This document shows, piece after piece, positions 8,031 through 16,511 of a DNA stretch of 64,000 nt. Where the stretch lies: the NCBI GenBank assembly GCA_036013505.1, contig CP107851.1, forward strand, positions 4,862,001 to 4,926,000, in the 5' to 3' direction. Position 1 is the stretch's first letter. Every line of letters starts with the position of its first letter. This DNA comes from Streptomyces sp. NBC_00510. Its GTDB lineage: Bacteria; Actinomycetota; Actinomycetes; Streptomycetales; Streptomycetaceae. Made by a program: the position numbers and the translations under genes. The notes below the pieces were generated by a model. It was not told the DNA's origin. It saw only the letters and a list, made by a program, of their open reading frames with translations, and ran no database searches.

Positions 8031-10226
8031 CTACTCGTTGGCGATCTCCTCGATCACGGTGGCACCCAGCTCGCGCACGATGAGGTCGTGGCCGCTGAGC
8101 GCCGTCTCGTCCAGGTCCGGGTCGTCGTCCTCGGGCATGTCGTACTCGATGGGCGGGGGCTCGTCGGTGACGGGCGGGTACGCGGACGCCGCAGGCGCCG
8201 CGTTGACGGCGGCACGGGCCGCCGCGGCGGCGGGCGGCGACGGGGACGGCGCCGGGCTCTGGGACTGCTGGTGCGGTTGTTGCTGCGGCTGCTGGTGCTG
8301 GTGCGGCTGCTGCGCGGACGGTGCCGGGGACGCGGGGGCGGGACGGGAGCCGCCGGGGCCACCGCCGGGTCCCCCCGGGGCCGGGCCGCCGCCTCCGGGG
8401 CCGCCGCCCGGGCTGACGATCGCCTCGATGCGCCACTGGACGCCCAGGGCCTCGCTGATCGCCTGCTTGAGCACCTCCTCGTGACCGCGGTTGGCGAAGC
8501 TGTCGCGGGCACCGGGGTTGTCGAAGCCGATCTGCAGGGTCGAGCCGTCGAAGCCGACGAGCCGGGCGTTCTGGTCGAGCAGTATCCACGTCACCTTGCG
8601 CAGCCGCTTGACCGCCTCGAGGACGGTGGGCCACATCTGGTGGACGCGTGAGGCGTCGCCGATGGGCTGCGCGCCCGCCGCGGGCGGTGCGGGAGCGGGA
8701 GCCTGCGCGGGCGGCGCCGCGGGGGCGGACGCCGGGGCCGGGGCCGACGCCGATGCCGCGGTGGGCCAGGCGCCGGGACGCTGCCCGCCGCCGGGGGCGG
8801 CCGCGGTCGGCCAGGCGCCGGGACGTTGCGCGGCGGGGGGCTGCGCGGGCGGGGCGGCGGGCGGAGGCGTGGGCTCGGGGGCGGCCGCCGGAGCCGGGGC
8901 CGGTGTGGGTGCCGGTGCGGGTGTGGCAGCGGGTGCGGCTTCGGCGGGCCGGGCCGGTCCGCCCATCGCCGCGCGCGCCGCGGCGGGGCCCCCGCCGGGC
9001 GGGAGCGGCTCGCCGAACTCCACGACCGGGGCCGCCGGGCCGCCCGCGGGGGCCGCGAAACCACCGGCGGAGGCGCGGCGTTCCAGCCGGTCCAGGCGGG
9101 CCTGCAGCGACCGCTCGTCGTCGTAGGCCGCCGGCAGCAGCACGCGGGCGCAGATCAACTCCAGCTGCAGACGCGGCGAGGTCGCCCCGCGCATCTCCGT
9201 GAGCCCGCCGTTGACCAGGTCCGCGGCACGGCTGAGCTCCGCCGCCCCGAACACCCCGGCCTGGGCCCGCATCCGCTCCACGACGTCGGCGGGGGCGTCG
9301 ATCAGCCCCTTCTCCAACGCGTCCGGCACCGCCGCGAGGATCACCAGGTCCCGCAGCCGCTCCAGCAGGTCGGCCACGAAGCGCCGCGGGTCGTGCCCGC
9401 CCTCGATCACGCGGTCCACGACCTCGAACGCCGCCGCGCCGTCCCCGGCGGCGAAGGCGTCCACGACGTCGTCCAGCAGCGCGGCGTCGGTGTAGCCGAG
9501 CAGCGAGGTCGCCATGGCGTACGTCACACCGGCCTCGCCCGCACCGGCGAGCAACTGGTCCATCACGGACATCGAGTCACGCACCGAGCCGGCCCCGGAC
9601 CGGACCACCAGCGGGTACACCCCGGCCTCGACCGGGATCGCCTCCCGCTCGCAGACCTCCGCCAGGTAGTCGCGCAGCGTGCCGGGCGGCACCAGCCGGA
9701 ACGGGTAGTGGTGGGTGCGCGACCTGATGGTGCCGATGACCTTCTCGGGCTCCGTGGTCGCGAAGATGAACTTCAGGTGCTCCGGGGGCTCCTCGACCAC
9801 CTTCAGCAGGGCGTTGAAGCCCGCCGAGGTGACCATGTGCGCCTCGTCGATGATGTAGATCTTGTAGCGGCTGCTCGCCGGCCCGAAGAAGGCCTTCTCC
9901 CGCAGGTCGCGGGCGTCGTCCACGCCGCCGTGCGACGCCGCGTCGATCTCGATCACGTCGATCGACCCCGGGCCGTTGCGGGCCAGGTCGCGGCACGACT
10001 GGCACTCCCCGCACGGCGTCGGCGTCGGGCCCTTCTCGCAGTTCAGACAACGCGCCAGGATGCGGGCGCTGGTCGTCTTGCCGCAGCCGCGCGGCCCGCT
10101 GAACAGGTACGCGTGATTGACCCGGTTGTTCCGCAGCGCCTGCTGCAGCGGGTCCGTGACGTGCTCCTGCCCGATGACCTCGGCGAAGGACTCGGGACGA
10201 TAGCGGCGGTACAGAGCGAGGGACAC
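8031..10226 (-). CDS. dnaX: DNA polymerase III subunit gamma/tau
   Basis: Clamp-loader ATPase that loads the beta sliding clamp and tethers replicative polymerase cores. The start is the GTG at 10226 (family N-terminus SLALYRRYRPESFAEVIGQ), giving 731 residues; longer frames are spurious. Walker A GPRGCGKT is at 44-51, a four-Cys zinc module lies just after it (CLNC, CGECQSC), and the DExx motif is IIDEAHMV. Domain III ends near 380. A very long Ala/Pro/Gly-rich linker (about 385-545) contains the decapeptide QRPGAWPTAA twice. A tau-like domain follows, then another Pro/Gln-rich stretch and an acidic tail. The SRP RNA gene lies just upstream on the same strand. Confidence 0.96.
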   Translation of the reverse strand: MSLALYRRYRPESFAEVIGQEHVTDPLQQALRNNRVNHAYLFSGPRGCGKTTSARILARCLNCEKGPTPTPCGECQSCRDLARNGPGSIDVIEIDAASHGGVDDARDLREKAFFGPASSRYKIYIIDEAHMVTSAGFNALLKVVEEPPEHLKFIFATTEPEKVIGTIRSRTHHYPFRLVPPGTLRDYLAEVCEREAIPVEAGVYPLVVRSGAGSVRDSMSVMDQLLAGAGEAGVTYAMATSLLGYTDAALLDDVVDAFAAGDGAAAFEVVDRVIEGGHDPRRFVADLLERLRDLVILAAVPDALEKGLIDAPADVVERMRAQAGVFGAAELSRAADLVNGGLTEMRGATSPRLQLELICARVLLPAAYDDERSLQARLDRLERRASAGGFAAPAGGPAAPVVEFGEPLPPGGGPAAARAAMGGPARPAEAAPAATPAPAPTPAPAPAAAPEPTPPPAAPPAQPPAAQRPGAWPTAAAPGGGQRPGAWPTAASASAPAPASAPAAPPAQAPAPAPPAAGAQPIGDASRVHQMWPTVLEAVKRLRKVTWILLDQNARLVGFDGSTLQIGFDNPGARDSFANRGHEEVLKQAISEALGVQWRIEAIVSPGGGPGGGGPAPGGPGGGPGGSRPAPASPAPSAQQPHQHQQPQQQPHQQSQSPAPSPSPPAAAAARAAVNAAPAASAYPPVTDEPPPIEYDMPEDDDPDLDETALSGHDLIVRELGATVIEEIANE

Positions 10227-10342
10227 GCCTACGACGATATCGGCCCCCGCCGACACCCGGGCCCCGCACGTGTGACGGCCCCCACACCGGCGGCCCCGCG
10301 GCCGCCCCGGGCCGCGTTCCCACAGGCCCGCGGGCAGCAAAA

Positions 10343-10430
10343 GACCCCTCACGCACCCGCCAGAGCCCACCTACCCTTGCTGCCTTCCGGCCCTGGGGGA
10401 GTTCAGCGAGATAGCGCCACGTGAGGGGCT
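10343..10430 (-). ncRNA. ffs: Signal recognition particle RNA (4.5S type)
   Basis: Small bacterial SRP RNA that binds Ffh and targets membrane proteins. On the minus strand the apical domain is clear: GGCCGGAAGGCAGCAAGGG with a GGAA tetraloop and the asymmetric internal loop of helix 8. The ends pair through GCCCCTCACG near 10430 and CGTGAGGGGTC near 10343. Ends are estimated from that closing helix. It precedes dnaX, a common actinobacterial arrangement. Confidence 0.95.
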
Positions 10431-10436
10431 ACGCCC

Positions 10437-10442
10437 ACCCTA
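10437..10442 (-). promoter_or_regulatory. -10 element of the SRP RNA promoter
   Basis: TAGGGT on the minus strand, six bases before the predicted RNA 5' end. No clear -35 is visible. Confidence 0.45.
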
Positions 10443-10505
10443 CCTGATCGGATCACCCGGGAACGAGTTCGCGAGCACTCCCTCCGGTCTAGTAATGTTT
10501 GCCGC

Positions 10506-10593
10506 GGAGGATTCGCCTAGAGGCCTAGGGCGCACGCTTGGAAAGCGTGTTGGGGGCAACCCCTCACGAGTTCGAATCTCGTATCCTCCGCCA
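10506..10593 (+). tRNA. tRNA-Ser (anticodon GGA)
   Basis: Class II tRNA with a long variable arm. The acceptor stem GGAGGAT pairs with ATCCTCC, the anticodon loop is TTGGAAA, the T-arm is GAGTTCGAATCTC, the discriminator is G at 10590, and the CCA end is encoded (10591-10593). Confidence 0.96.
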
Positions 10594-10612
10594 GTGCCTC
10601 ACCGGGCACGTT

Positions 10613-10650
10613 GTCGAAGGGCCCCACCGGTCGCGGTGGGGCCCTTCGAC
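10613..10650 (+). terminator. Terminator after tRNA-Ser
   Basis: Perfect 17-bp inverted repeat beginning GTCGAAGGGCCCCACCG with a 4-nt loop, 20 nt after the CCA end of the tRNA. Confidence 0.8.
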
Positions 10651-10655
10651 GTTCC

Positions 10656-10841
10656 TCAGCCCTCGTTGTCCTGGTCTTCGTCCACAGCGGGTGCATCCGG
10701 GCCCCAGATCGCTGCCGCGATCTTCCGGGCCGCTTCCTTCGGCATGGGGTCGGTCACGGGCCGCCCCACCGGATCCGTGCCGGATGCCTTCGCGCGGTCC
10801 GCACACATCCGCGGGTCAAGGCATCCCGGACCACGGTGCAC
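10656..10841 (-). CDS. Possible small protein or gene remnant beside tRNA-Ser
   Basis: The 332-bp stretch between the tRNA and the FG-GAP gene contains one plausible leftward frame of 61 codons, or 51 from an internal ATG. Its C-terminal half (KEAARKIAAAIW, then an acidic DEDQDNEG end) reads more like real protein than the shadow frames around it. I do not recognise it. It could be a live small gene or the tail of a decayed mobile-element gene next to a tRNA. Nothing else is seen in this interval. Confidence 0.25.
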   Translation of the reverse strand: MHRGPGCLDPRMCADRAKASGTDPVGRPVTDPMPKEAARKIAAAIWGPDAPAVDEDQDNEG

Positions 10842-10925
10842 AGCGCGCGGGCGAACGCTCGACGATGGTGCGCCGCTGACCTGCCGCGGTGCCTGTCCGC
10901 CTCCGCCCGGCTCGCCGTGCCCGTG

Positions 10926-12455
10926 CTACTCGTCGATGGCGGCGCCGAACCGGGCGTCCACGGACGATGCGCCGAGGGAGCCCCCGCCGTACGTCCAGGA
11001 ACCGGAGGCCGATACTCCGCCGGAGCCCGTGGCGAGCACCCACACCGCACCGTCGTCGGTGTTCTCACCGGGCGCCGAGGCCAGCAGCCCGGAACGCTTG
11101 TCCCGGTCCGGGTCTGCCAGGCGGACCTGACCGCCCCAGCGGTCGCCCTTCTCCGCGGTGCCGGGGATGCCCGAGGAGTTCTGGCTCCAGGACTTGGCGC
11201 CGGTCGCCGTGAGCCCGGCGGCCGAACCGCGCAGTATCCACACCGCGCCCGCGTCCACGACCGCGCCGACGTCCTCGCCCGCCGCACCGATGGCCACGTC
11301 CGCGCGTCCGTCGCCGTTGGTGTCGGCGACCGAGATGTCCGTGCCCCAGCCGTCGCCTCGCTCCGAGGACCCGGGGACGCCGGGCGAGTTCTGCGTCCAC
11401 CACTTCGGGTCCTTGCCCACGCCGCCGACGCCCACCGGACCGTCAGCACTGCCGTAGTACACGCCGATCCGGCCGCCGGTCGTGGAGTCGGCGCCGTCGT
11501 TCGGGCTGTACGGCTCTCCCGTGACCAGGTCGTCGTAGCCGTCGCCGTTGATGTCACCGGTGGCCGCGACCGGACCGCCGCGCAGATCGCGCCCGGGCAG
11601 CATCTCGGTCTCGCCACCGGGCCAGTACTGTGCCCAGCTCTGCCCCGGGTCCTCGTCCTTGCCGGGGCCGCTGAGCACCAGGTCGGCGAAGCCGTTGTGG
11701 TCGTAGTCGCCGGTGGTCGCCGACTTCGGCTCCACCTGCCGCGTCTGCCCGGCCGGATCCGACGCACGTACCGCACCGGCCGGCATCGGCTGCAGGACGG
11801 CCCTGGGCGCGCCTGCGCTCCGTTGCGCCCCTCTCACGTACGGGAACATGTACCTCCCCACACCGGTCTTGCCGGCGAGGATGATGAGCTGGTCGGCGGG
11901 GGTCTGGGCGGTGAAACGGCCTGCCGCGAGCACGTATCCGAACCGGGCGCCGGCGGCCCTTGCGTATGGCTTGTCCTGCATCCACATGCTGTTCGCACCG
12001 GCGAGCCCCTTCGCGGAGCCCCACAGAACGAGGACACCGCCTGCGTCGGGAGCCGAGCCCACATCCTCGCGGGGGATGCCGATGGCGGCGTCGTCGTACC
12101 CGTCGGCGTTGAGGTCACCGCTGGCGACGGCCGTACCGAAGCCGTCGCCCGTCTCGGCCGCGCCCGGCACACCGGCCGTGGACTGGCTGAACACCTTGCT
12201 TCGAGCGGTCCCGATCCCACGCGACGATCCGTACTGGACGGTCACATAGCCTGCGCCCTTCATGCCGCTGACGGTCGCGCCTGGTGCGCCCAGGAGGACG
12301 TCCTCGTAGCCGTCACCGTTGAAGTCGCAGTTCCGGTCAGCGGCGCGCGCTCCGCCGGGCACTTTGGCCTGGGCGGTGGGCGCGGCAAGGGTGCCGACGC
12401 CCGCGAGCAGGAGGAACGAAGCCGAGGCGACGGCGGTCAAGCGGAACTTGCGCAA
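10926..12455 (-). CDS. Secreted FG-GAP/VCBS repeat (integrin-like beta-propeller) protein
   Basis: Exported protein of about 509 residues. The start is the TTG at 12455, chosen because GAGGAG lies 7 nt upstream and the following residues form a signal peptide (RKFRLTAVASASFLLLAG ending near TAQA). The mature part is built from about seven FG-GAP repeats with calcium-binding DxDxDG-type loops, such as DFNGDGYEDVLLGAPGA, DLNADGYDDAAIG, DINGDGYDDLVTG and DTNGDGRADVAIG. Such propellers are extracellular binding or scaffold proteins; no catalytic domain is present. It is divergent from the sigma gene at 12805 with a 349-bp gap. Confidence 0.9.
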   Translation of the reverse strand: MRKFRLTAVASASFLLLAGVGTLAAPTAQAKVPGGARAADRNCDFNGDGYEDVLLGAPGATVSGMKGAGYVTVQYGSSRGIGTARSKVFSQSTAGVPGAAETGDGFGTAVASGDLNADGYDDAAIGIPREDVGSAPDAGGVLVLWGSAKGLAGANSMWMQDKPYARAAGARFGYVLAAGRFTAQTPADQLIILAGKTGVGRYMFPYVRGAQRSAGAPRAVLQPMPAGAVRASDPAGQTRQVEPKSATTGDYDHNGFADLVLSGPGKDEDPGQSWAQYWPGGETEMLPGRDLRGGPVAATGDINGDGYDDLVTGEPYSPNDGADSTTGGRIGVYYGSADGPVGVGGVGKDPKWWTQNSPGVPGSSERGDGWGTDISVADTNGDGRADVAIGAAGEDVGAVVDAGAVWILRGSAAGLTATGAKSWSQNSSGIPGTAEKGDRWGGQVRLADPDRDKRSGLLASAPGENTDDGAVWVLATGSGGVSASGSWTYGGGSLGASSVDARFGAAIDE

Positions 12456-12804
12456 TGAAACACTCCTCGTGAGTACCACGCTGGGCCGGGTGGGCTCACC
12501 GGAGAGGAACCTGGACCTCACCGGACGCGGTGTTAGACACCGCACGGGTAGCGATAGTTGTGCGTCCTGCCCGCAGTGGCTTCGATGCCCGGAAGCACGC
12601 CACGTGGCGTTGGAGGTCACCGGCACCAGCAGCGGGGTGACGGTCGAAGCCTTCGGGGCTGCGGAGGAGGAGCACGTGCAGGTGACCGAGGTCCGGCGGC
12701 AACCGGAGCCGCGGTGAAATCCGCTTTCAACCTCCGGCGGGCGGCGGCGCTCTGAACACGGGTGACAGGACAGGGCCCCGTGCGGGGCTCCGAGAGGAGA
12801 GCAG
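12456..12804. other. Divergent intergenic region
   Basis: 349 bp between the FG-GAP gene and an ECF sigma gene. It must hold both promoters, and the last 15 bases carry the GAGAGGAG ribosome site of the sigma gene. No convincing gene, RNA or strong palindrome was seen. Confidence 0.5.
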
Positions 12805-13335
12805 ATGCCGGAGAACGGCCGGGGCCCGGGAGCGGCGGGCCCGCGGGCGCCGGAGAGCTTCGAAGCCTTCGCCCGGGCGAGTCAGAAACGGCTGTACCGG
12901 ACCGCGTACCTGCTGTGCGGGGACGCGGACACAGCCCGGGACCTGACGCAGACCACGCTGGCCAAGCTGTTCCAGCACTGGCGGCGGGCGAGTGCCGCCG
13001 ACCACATCGAGGCGTACGCCAGGACCGTGCTGACCCGTACGTACCTGGCCGAGCGGAGGCGGCGGCTGCGGGACCTGCTGGCGCACTCGCGTCCCGGGCC
13101 GGGGCCCTCGCCCGACCACGCCGACCTGCGGGTGACGCTGTTGTCGGCGCTCGCCGGACTGCCGCCCAGGGCCCGGGCCATGGTCGTGCTGCGCTACTGG
13201 GAGGACCAGAGCGTCGAGTCCGTCGCCACGCTGCTGAAGTGCAGCGAGTCCACCGTCAAGAGCCAGTGCTCACGCTCCCTGGCCAAGTTGCGCGCCCAGT
13301 TGGGCGAGGCCCACGTCTACGCCACGGGAAGCTGA
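12805..13335 (+). CDS. ECF (SigE-family) RNA polymerase sigma factor
   Basis: 176-residue sigma factor with region 2 (FARASQKRLYRTAYLLCGD, then DLTQTTLAKLFQHW) and region 4 (LPPRARAMVVLRYWEDQSVESVATLL, then CSESTVKSQCSRSLAKL). The ATG at 12805 follows GGAGAGCAG. The membrane-anchored partner starts 9 nt downstream. In this actinobacterial sigma/partner arrangement the partner is usually predicted to control, or be controlled by, the sigma factor. The target regulon is unknown. Confidence 0.92.
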   Translation: MPENGRGPGAAGPRAPESFEAFARASQKRLYRTAYLLCGDADTARDLTQTTLAKLFQHWRRASAADHIEAYARTVLTRTYLAERRRRLRDLLAHSRPGPGPSPDHADLRVTLLSALAGLPPRARAMVVLRYWEDQSVESVATLLKCSESTVKSQCSRSLAKLRAQLGEAHVYATGS

Positions 13336-13344
13336 GGGACCGCC

Positions 13345-14223
13345 ATGGGAGACAACATGCCCGAGGAAGAGCACGGGAGCGCCCTGCTGGTGAGGGAGGC
13401 CATGGAGCACGCGGTGGCGGAGCTGCCGCCGGCCCACGACCTGGTGCCCGCGGCGGTGGTCCAGGGACGGCGCCGCAGGGCACGGGTCCGGGTCGCCGTC
13501 GCCGCCGGGGTCGCCTGTGCGGTCGGGGCCGTGGTGTTCGGATCGGCGGCGCTGCCGGGCGGGGGCGGCGGCGGGGGTACGACGGTCCGTCCCGCCGCGA
13601 GCACCACGCCCGCGCCGCGTACGTCCGAGGAGCCGGCGCCGTACCGGACGCCGGTCCACCTCGAACCCACCAGTGACACCGAGGAGTCCATGGCCGATCT
13701 GCCGCCCGCCGAGCGCGAGCGTCAGGAGGGGTTCCAGCAGCAGGCGGCGGTACTCCTCGACGAGCTGCTTCCGGACGCGGTCGGCCTGATCCGGCCGGTC
13801 GACCTCGCGGTGTGGCGCTACCAGGGCGAGACCGCGGGCGGGAAGGTGTTCACCGTCAGCCTGTCGGTACGGCCCTCCGGTGGTGCCCCAGGGACGACCC
13901 GGCACGGGGCCACGTGCCCCGAGGACCCCGACTCCCTCAAGGGTGGCAGCTGCGAGCAGGGCACGCTGCCGGGCGGCGTCAAGGTGGCGGCGTACCGCCT
14001 GGTCGACGGCTCCCCGGACACGATGTACACCCGGGTCCGCTTCGTCCACGGCCACAGCGACGTGGAACTCGCCGTCTACCCCGACCAGGACACGAAGACC
14101 TCCGCCCCGGTCACCGCGGGGCAACTGCTGGCGGTGGTGCGCGACCGGCGCTTCCTCGACCTGGTGCGGTACGCCGACGCGCATCCCGTGGAGAAGAAGC
14201 AGATCCCCGTCCTGGGCGGCTGA
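13345..14223 (+). CDS. Membrane-anchored partner of the upstream ECF sigma factor
   Basis: 292 residues, no recognised family. The N-terminal 50 residues are cytoplasmic and end in RRRRARVRV, followed by one membrane segment (about 52-75, VAVAAGVACAVGAVVFGSAAL), a Gly/Thr/Pro linker and a folded extracytoplasmic domain with one Cys pair (CPEDPDS and GGSCEQG). It starts 9 nt after the sigma stop, so it is co-transcribed. It is probably an anti-sigma-like or output protein; no zinc motif is visible. A strong terminator follows at 14248. Confidence 0.75.
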   Translation: MGDNMPEEEHGSALLVREAMEHAVAELPPAHDLVPAAVVQGRRRRARVRVAVAAGVACAVGAVVFGSAALPGGGGGGGTTVRPAASTTPAPRTSEEPAPYRTPVHLEPTSDTEESMADLPPAERERQEGFQQQAAVLLDELLPDAVGLIRPVDLAVWRYQGETAGGKVFTVSLSVRPSGGAPGTTRHGATCPEDPDSLKGGSCEQGTLPGGVKVAAYRLVDGSPDTMYTRVRFVHGHSDVELAVYPDQDTKTSAPVTAGQLLAVVRDRRFLDLVRYADAHPVEKKQIPVLGG

Positions 14224-14247
14224 GCGGCGCCGCCACCGGGCGGCACG

Positions 14248-14278
14248 AGGGCCCCGGCCGGGATCCGGCCGGGGCCCT
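14248..14278. terminator. Bidirectional terminator
   Basis: Perfect 14-bp stem AGGGCCCCGGCCGG/CCGGCCGGGGCCCT with a 3-nt loop, between the convergent sigma operon and the hydrolase gene. Confidence 0.8.
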
Positions 14279-14299
14279 TCGGGGCGTACGCGGGGTGGG

Positions 14300-15154
14300 T
14301 CAGCGGACGGTGGAGCGGGCGGCCTGCTCGATGATGCGGGTCACCGCGCCGGGGCGGGAGACCGAGACGGCGTGGGAGGCCTTGATCTCGACGGTGTGGG
14401 CGTGGGCCCGCTCGGCCATGAAGCGCTGGGCGGCGAGGGTGATGTTCTTGTCCTGGGTGGTGACCAGGTCCCAGGACGGGATGGTCCGCCAGGCGGCGCC
14501 CGCGGCCTTCTCGTCGAAGACCGACGCGGCCACGGGGCGCTGGGTGGCGGCCATCTGCTCGGCGACGGACTTCGGCACGTCGGCGGCGAACTGGGCGCGG
14601 AACTTGTCGGCCTTGATGTACAGGTCGGTGCCGGTGCCGGTGCCGCCGCCGGGGAGCGGGAAGGGCACGGCGTTGAGGGTCTCGCCAAGGGTGCCGCCGG
14701 GGAACCTGTCGGAGATCTGCGTGACGGTCTCGCCCTTGTCCGGGGCGAAGGCGGCTATGTAGACCAGCGCCTTGACGTTGGGGGAGTCGGCCGCGGCCTC
14801 GGTGATCACCGAGCCGCCGTAGGAGTGGCCGACGAGCACGACCGGGCCCTGCACGCTCTTCAGGAAGCCGTGCACGTACGCCGAGTCGCTCGCCAGGCCG
14901 CGCAGCGGATTGGCCGGGGCCACGACCGGATAGCCCGCGTGCTTCAGACGCGACACCACGCCGTTCCAGCTGGAGGAGTCCGCGAACGCGCCGTGCACCA
15001 GGACGACCGTGGGCTTCTTCTCCTGCGGGTGGTGCGCGGCCTTGGCGGCGTTGGCCGGGGCCGTGGCCGTCAGCGTGAGGGCCGCGACGCCTGCGGCGGC
15101 GCCCAGGACGGCGACGCTCTTGCGGGTGGGGCGGAGGACGGTCTTGAGGTTCAC
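14300..15154 (-). CDS. Secreted alpha/beta-hydrolase
   Basis: 284 residues from the GTG at 15154, preceded by AGGAG with normal spacing. The signal peptide is residues 1 to about 37 (VAVLGAAAGVAALTLTATAPANA). The hydrolase core has the oxyanion segment VVLVHGAFADSSSWNG and the nucleophile elbow VGHSYGGS; a late SHAVSVSRP segment supplies the likely catalytic His. The fold resembles haloperoxidase-like and salicylate-esterase-like hydrolases; the substrate is unknown. It is divergent from an OhrR-like regulator with an imperfect palindrome in the shared promoter region, so peroxide or redox control is plausible. Confidence 0.9.
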   Translation of the reverse strand: MNLKTVLRPTRKSVAVLGAAAGVAALTLTATAPANAAKAAHHPQEKKPTVVLVHGAFADSSSWNGVVSRLKHAGYPVVAPANPLRGLASDSAYVHGFLKSVQGPVVLVGHSYGGSVITEAAADSPNVKALVYIAAFAPDKGETVTQISDRFPGGTLGETLNAVPFPLPGGGTGTGTDLYIKADKFRAQFAADVPKSVAEQMAATQRPVAASVFDEKAAGAAWRTIPSWDLVTTQDKNITLAAQRFMAERAHAHTVEIKASHAVSVSRPGAVTRIIEQAARSTVR

Positions 15155-15252
15155 GGTGGCTCCTTGGCGTACGGCGCCCGGCTGGCGCGCCGGACAGGCG
15201 GTCGGTCCGGGGCGTCCGCTCCGGGCGATGACGAGAAATCTAGCGTCCACTT

Positions 15253-15283
15253 AACTTGTGCGCAAGCCAATCGCACACGAGTT
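15253..15283. promoter_or_regulatory. Candidate OhrR/MarR operator
   Basis: Imperfect inverted repeat AACTTGTGCG...CGCACACGAGTT, with the inner CTTGTGCGCAAG itself partly symmetric. It sits between the divergent hydrolase and MarR genes and is locally less G+C-rich than its surroundings. Confidence 0.5.
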
Positions 15284-15355
15284 ACTGGTCCGCGCGGGAG
15301 GTGCGACAATGTCCGCCGGGAGAACCGACCGACGACCAAGGAGGGGGAGGGAATC

Positions 15356-15862
15356 GTGAACGACGACACCCACGCACCCGGGAACGGCGACACCGCGGAG
15401 CCCTCGCTGCTGCTGGACGACCACTTCTGCTTCACGCTGTACGCGGCCTCGCGCGCGGTCACCGGCGTCTACCGGCCCCTGCTGGACGCGGCGGGCGGCC
15501 TGACCTACCCCCAGTACCTGGTCATGGTCGTGCTCTGGGAGCACGGCACCGTGTCCGTCAAGGAGCTGGTGACCGCCCTGCACCTGGACTACGGGACGCT
15601 CACGCCGCTGATCAAGCGCCTGGAGTCGCACGGCCTGCTCGAGCGGCAGCGCCGGGCGGACGACGAGCGGGTGGTGGAGGTGGCGCTGACCCCGCAGGGG
15701 ACCGCGCTGCGGGAGCGGATCCGCACCGTGCCCCTGGCGATCGGGGAGGCCATGGGGCTGACCCGGGAGGAGATCGGGACCGCCCAGGACCTGCTGCGCC
15801 GACTGACGGCCAACGTGGACCGCCACACCACGGGCGCCTCGCCCGCCGCGACGACGCCGTAG
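15356..15862 (+). CDS. MarR family regulator, OhrR-like
   Basis: 168-residue winged-helix repressor from the GTG at 15356, preceded by GGAGGGGGAGG. The N-terminal HFCFTLYAASRAV is typical of OhrR and puts a Cys at residue 25, the position oxidised by organic hydroperoxides in that family. The PLLDAAGGLTYPQYLVMVVLWE segment and the DNA-binding wing RRADDERVVEVALTPQG are also clear. No ohr peroxidase gene is adjacent; the divergent neighbour is a secreted hydrolase. Redox sensing is inferred from the Cys and family. Confidence 0.88.
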   Translation: MNDDTHAPGNGDTAEPSLLLDDHFCFTLYAASRAVTGVYRPLLDAAGGLTYPQYLVMVVLWEHGTVSVKELVTALHLDYGTLTPLIKRLESHGLLERQRRADDERVVEVALTPQGTALRERIRTVPLAIGEAMGLTREEIGTAQDLLRRLTANVDRHTTGASPAATTP

Positions 15863-15959
15863 CCGCCGCTTGAGCGTGGTCGCCCCGGGCAACAGAATGG
15901 TCCCGCGGCGTTGATCACGTGTGTGCCGGGGCGCACGGCGTCCGGCCGGGGGATGAGGT

Positions 15960-16511
15960 ATGGGACTGCCGGAGGACCCTCCGGGGCGCGTGATGGGGGA
16001 GCGTGAGTTCGACGCCTTCTACGGCGCGAGCGTGGGCCGCCTCATCGGCCAGCTGTACGCGATGACGGGCGACCTCGCGGAGTCGCAGGACGTGGTGCAG
16101 GAGGCGTTCGCCCGGGCCTGGGAGCACCGGGCCGAACTCGATCTGCACGGCGCGCCCGAGGCCTGGGTGCGCACGGTGGCGTGGCGCCTGGCCGTCAGCC
16201 GGTGGCGACGCGTGCGCACCGCGCTGACGCTGGCCCGCCGGCAGGGCCCGCCCCCGGTCGTGCCGCCGCCGGAACCGCACCACGTGGTGCTGGTCGAGGC
16301 CTTGCGGCAGCTGCCGGAGGGGCAGCGGCGGGCCGTCGTCCTGCACCATCTGTGCGATCTGCCGGTGGAGCAGGTGGCCGCCGAGACCGGCTCCCCGGTC
16401 GGCACCGTCAAGGTGCACCTCAGCCGCGGGCGGGCGACGCTCGCGCGGCTGCTGGCGCACACGGAACTGGACCCCGGGGCGGGCCGACTTCCGGAGGGGA
16501 AGCATGGCTGA
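15960..16511 (+). CDS. ECF (SigE-family) RNA polymerase sigma factor
   Basis: 183 residues. Region 2 is FDAFYGASVGRLIGQLYAM with ESQDVVQEAFARAWEHR; region 4 is LRQLPEGQRRAVVLHHLCDLPVEQVAAETGSPVGTVKVHLSRGRATLARLL. The ATG at 15960 follows GATGAGGT. Its last codons overlap the start of the membrane partner (ATGGCTGA, 8-nt overlap), giving translational coupling. The two upstream genes belong to an unrelated divergent pair. Confidence 0.92.
   Translation: MGLPEDPPGRVMGEREFDAFYGASVGRLIGQLYAMTGDLAESQDVVQEAFARAWEHRAELDLHGAPEAWVRTVAWRLAVSRWRRVRTALTLARRQGPPPVVPPPEPHHVVLVEALRQLPEGQRRAVVLHHLCDLPVEQVAAETGSPVGTVKVHLSRGRATLARLLAHTELDPGAGRLPEGKHG

Noticed and set aside
10506..10593. tRNA-Ser as an attachment site for an integrated element
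   Set aside because: No integrase gene or repeat of the tRNA 3' end was found in the window; only a doubtful small frame lies next to it.
10611..12458. Long plus-strand frame opposite the FG-GAP gene
   Set aside because: The minus-strand reading has a signal peptide and calcium-binding repeats; the plus reading has neither.
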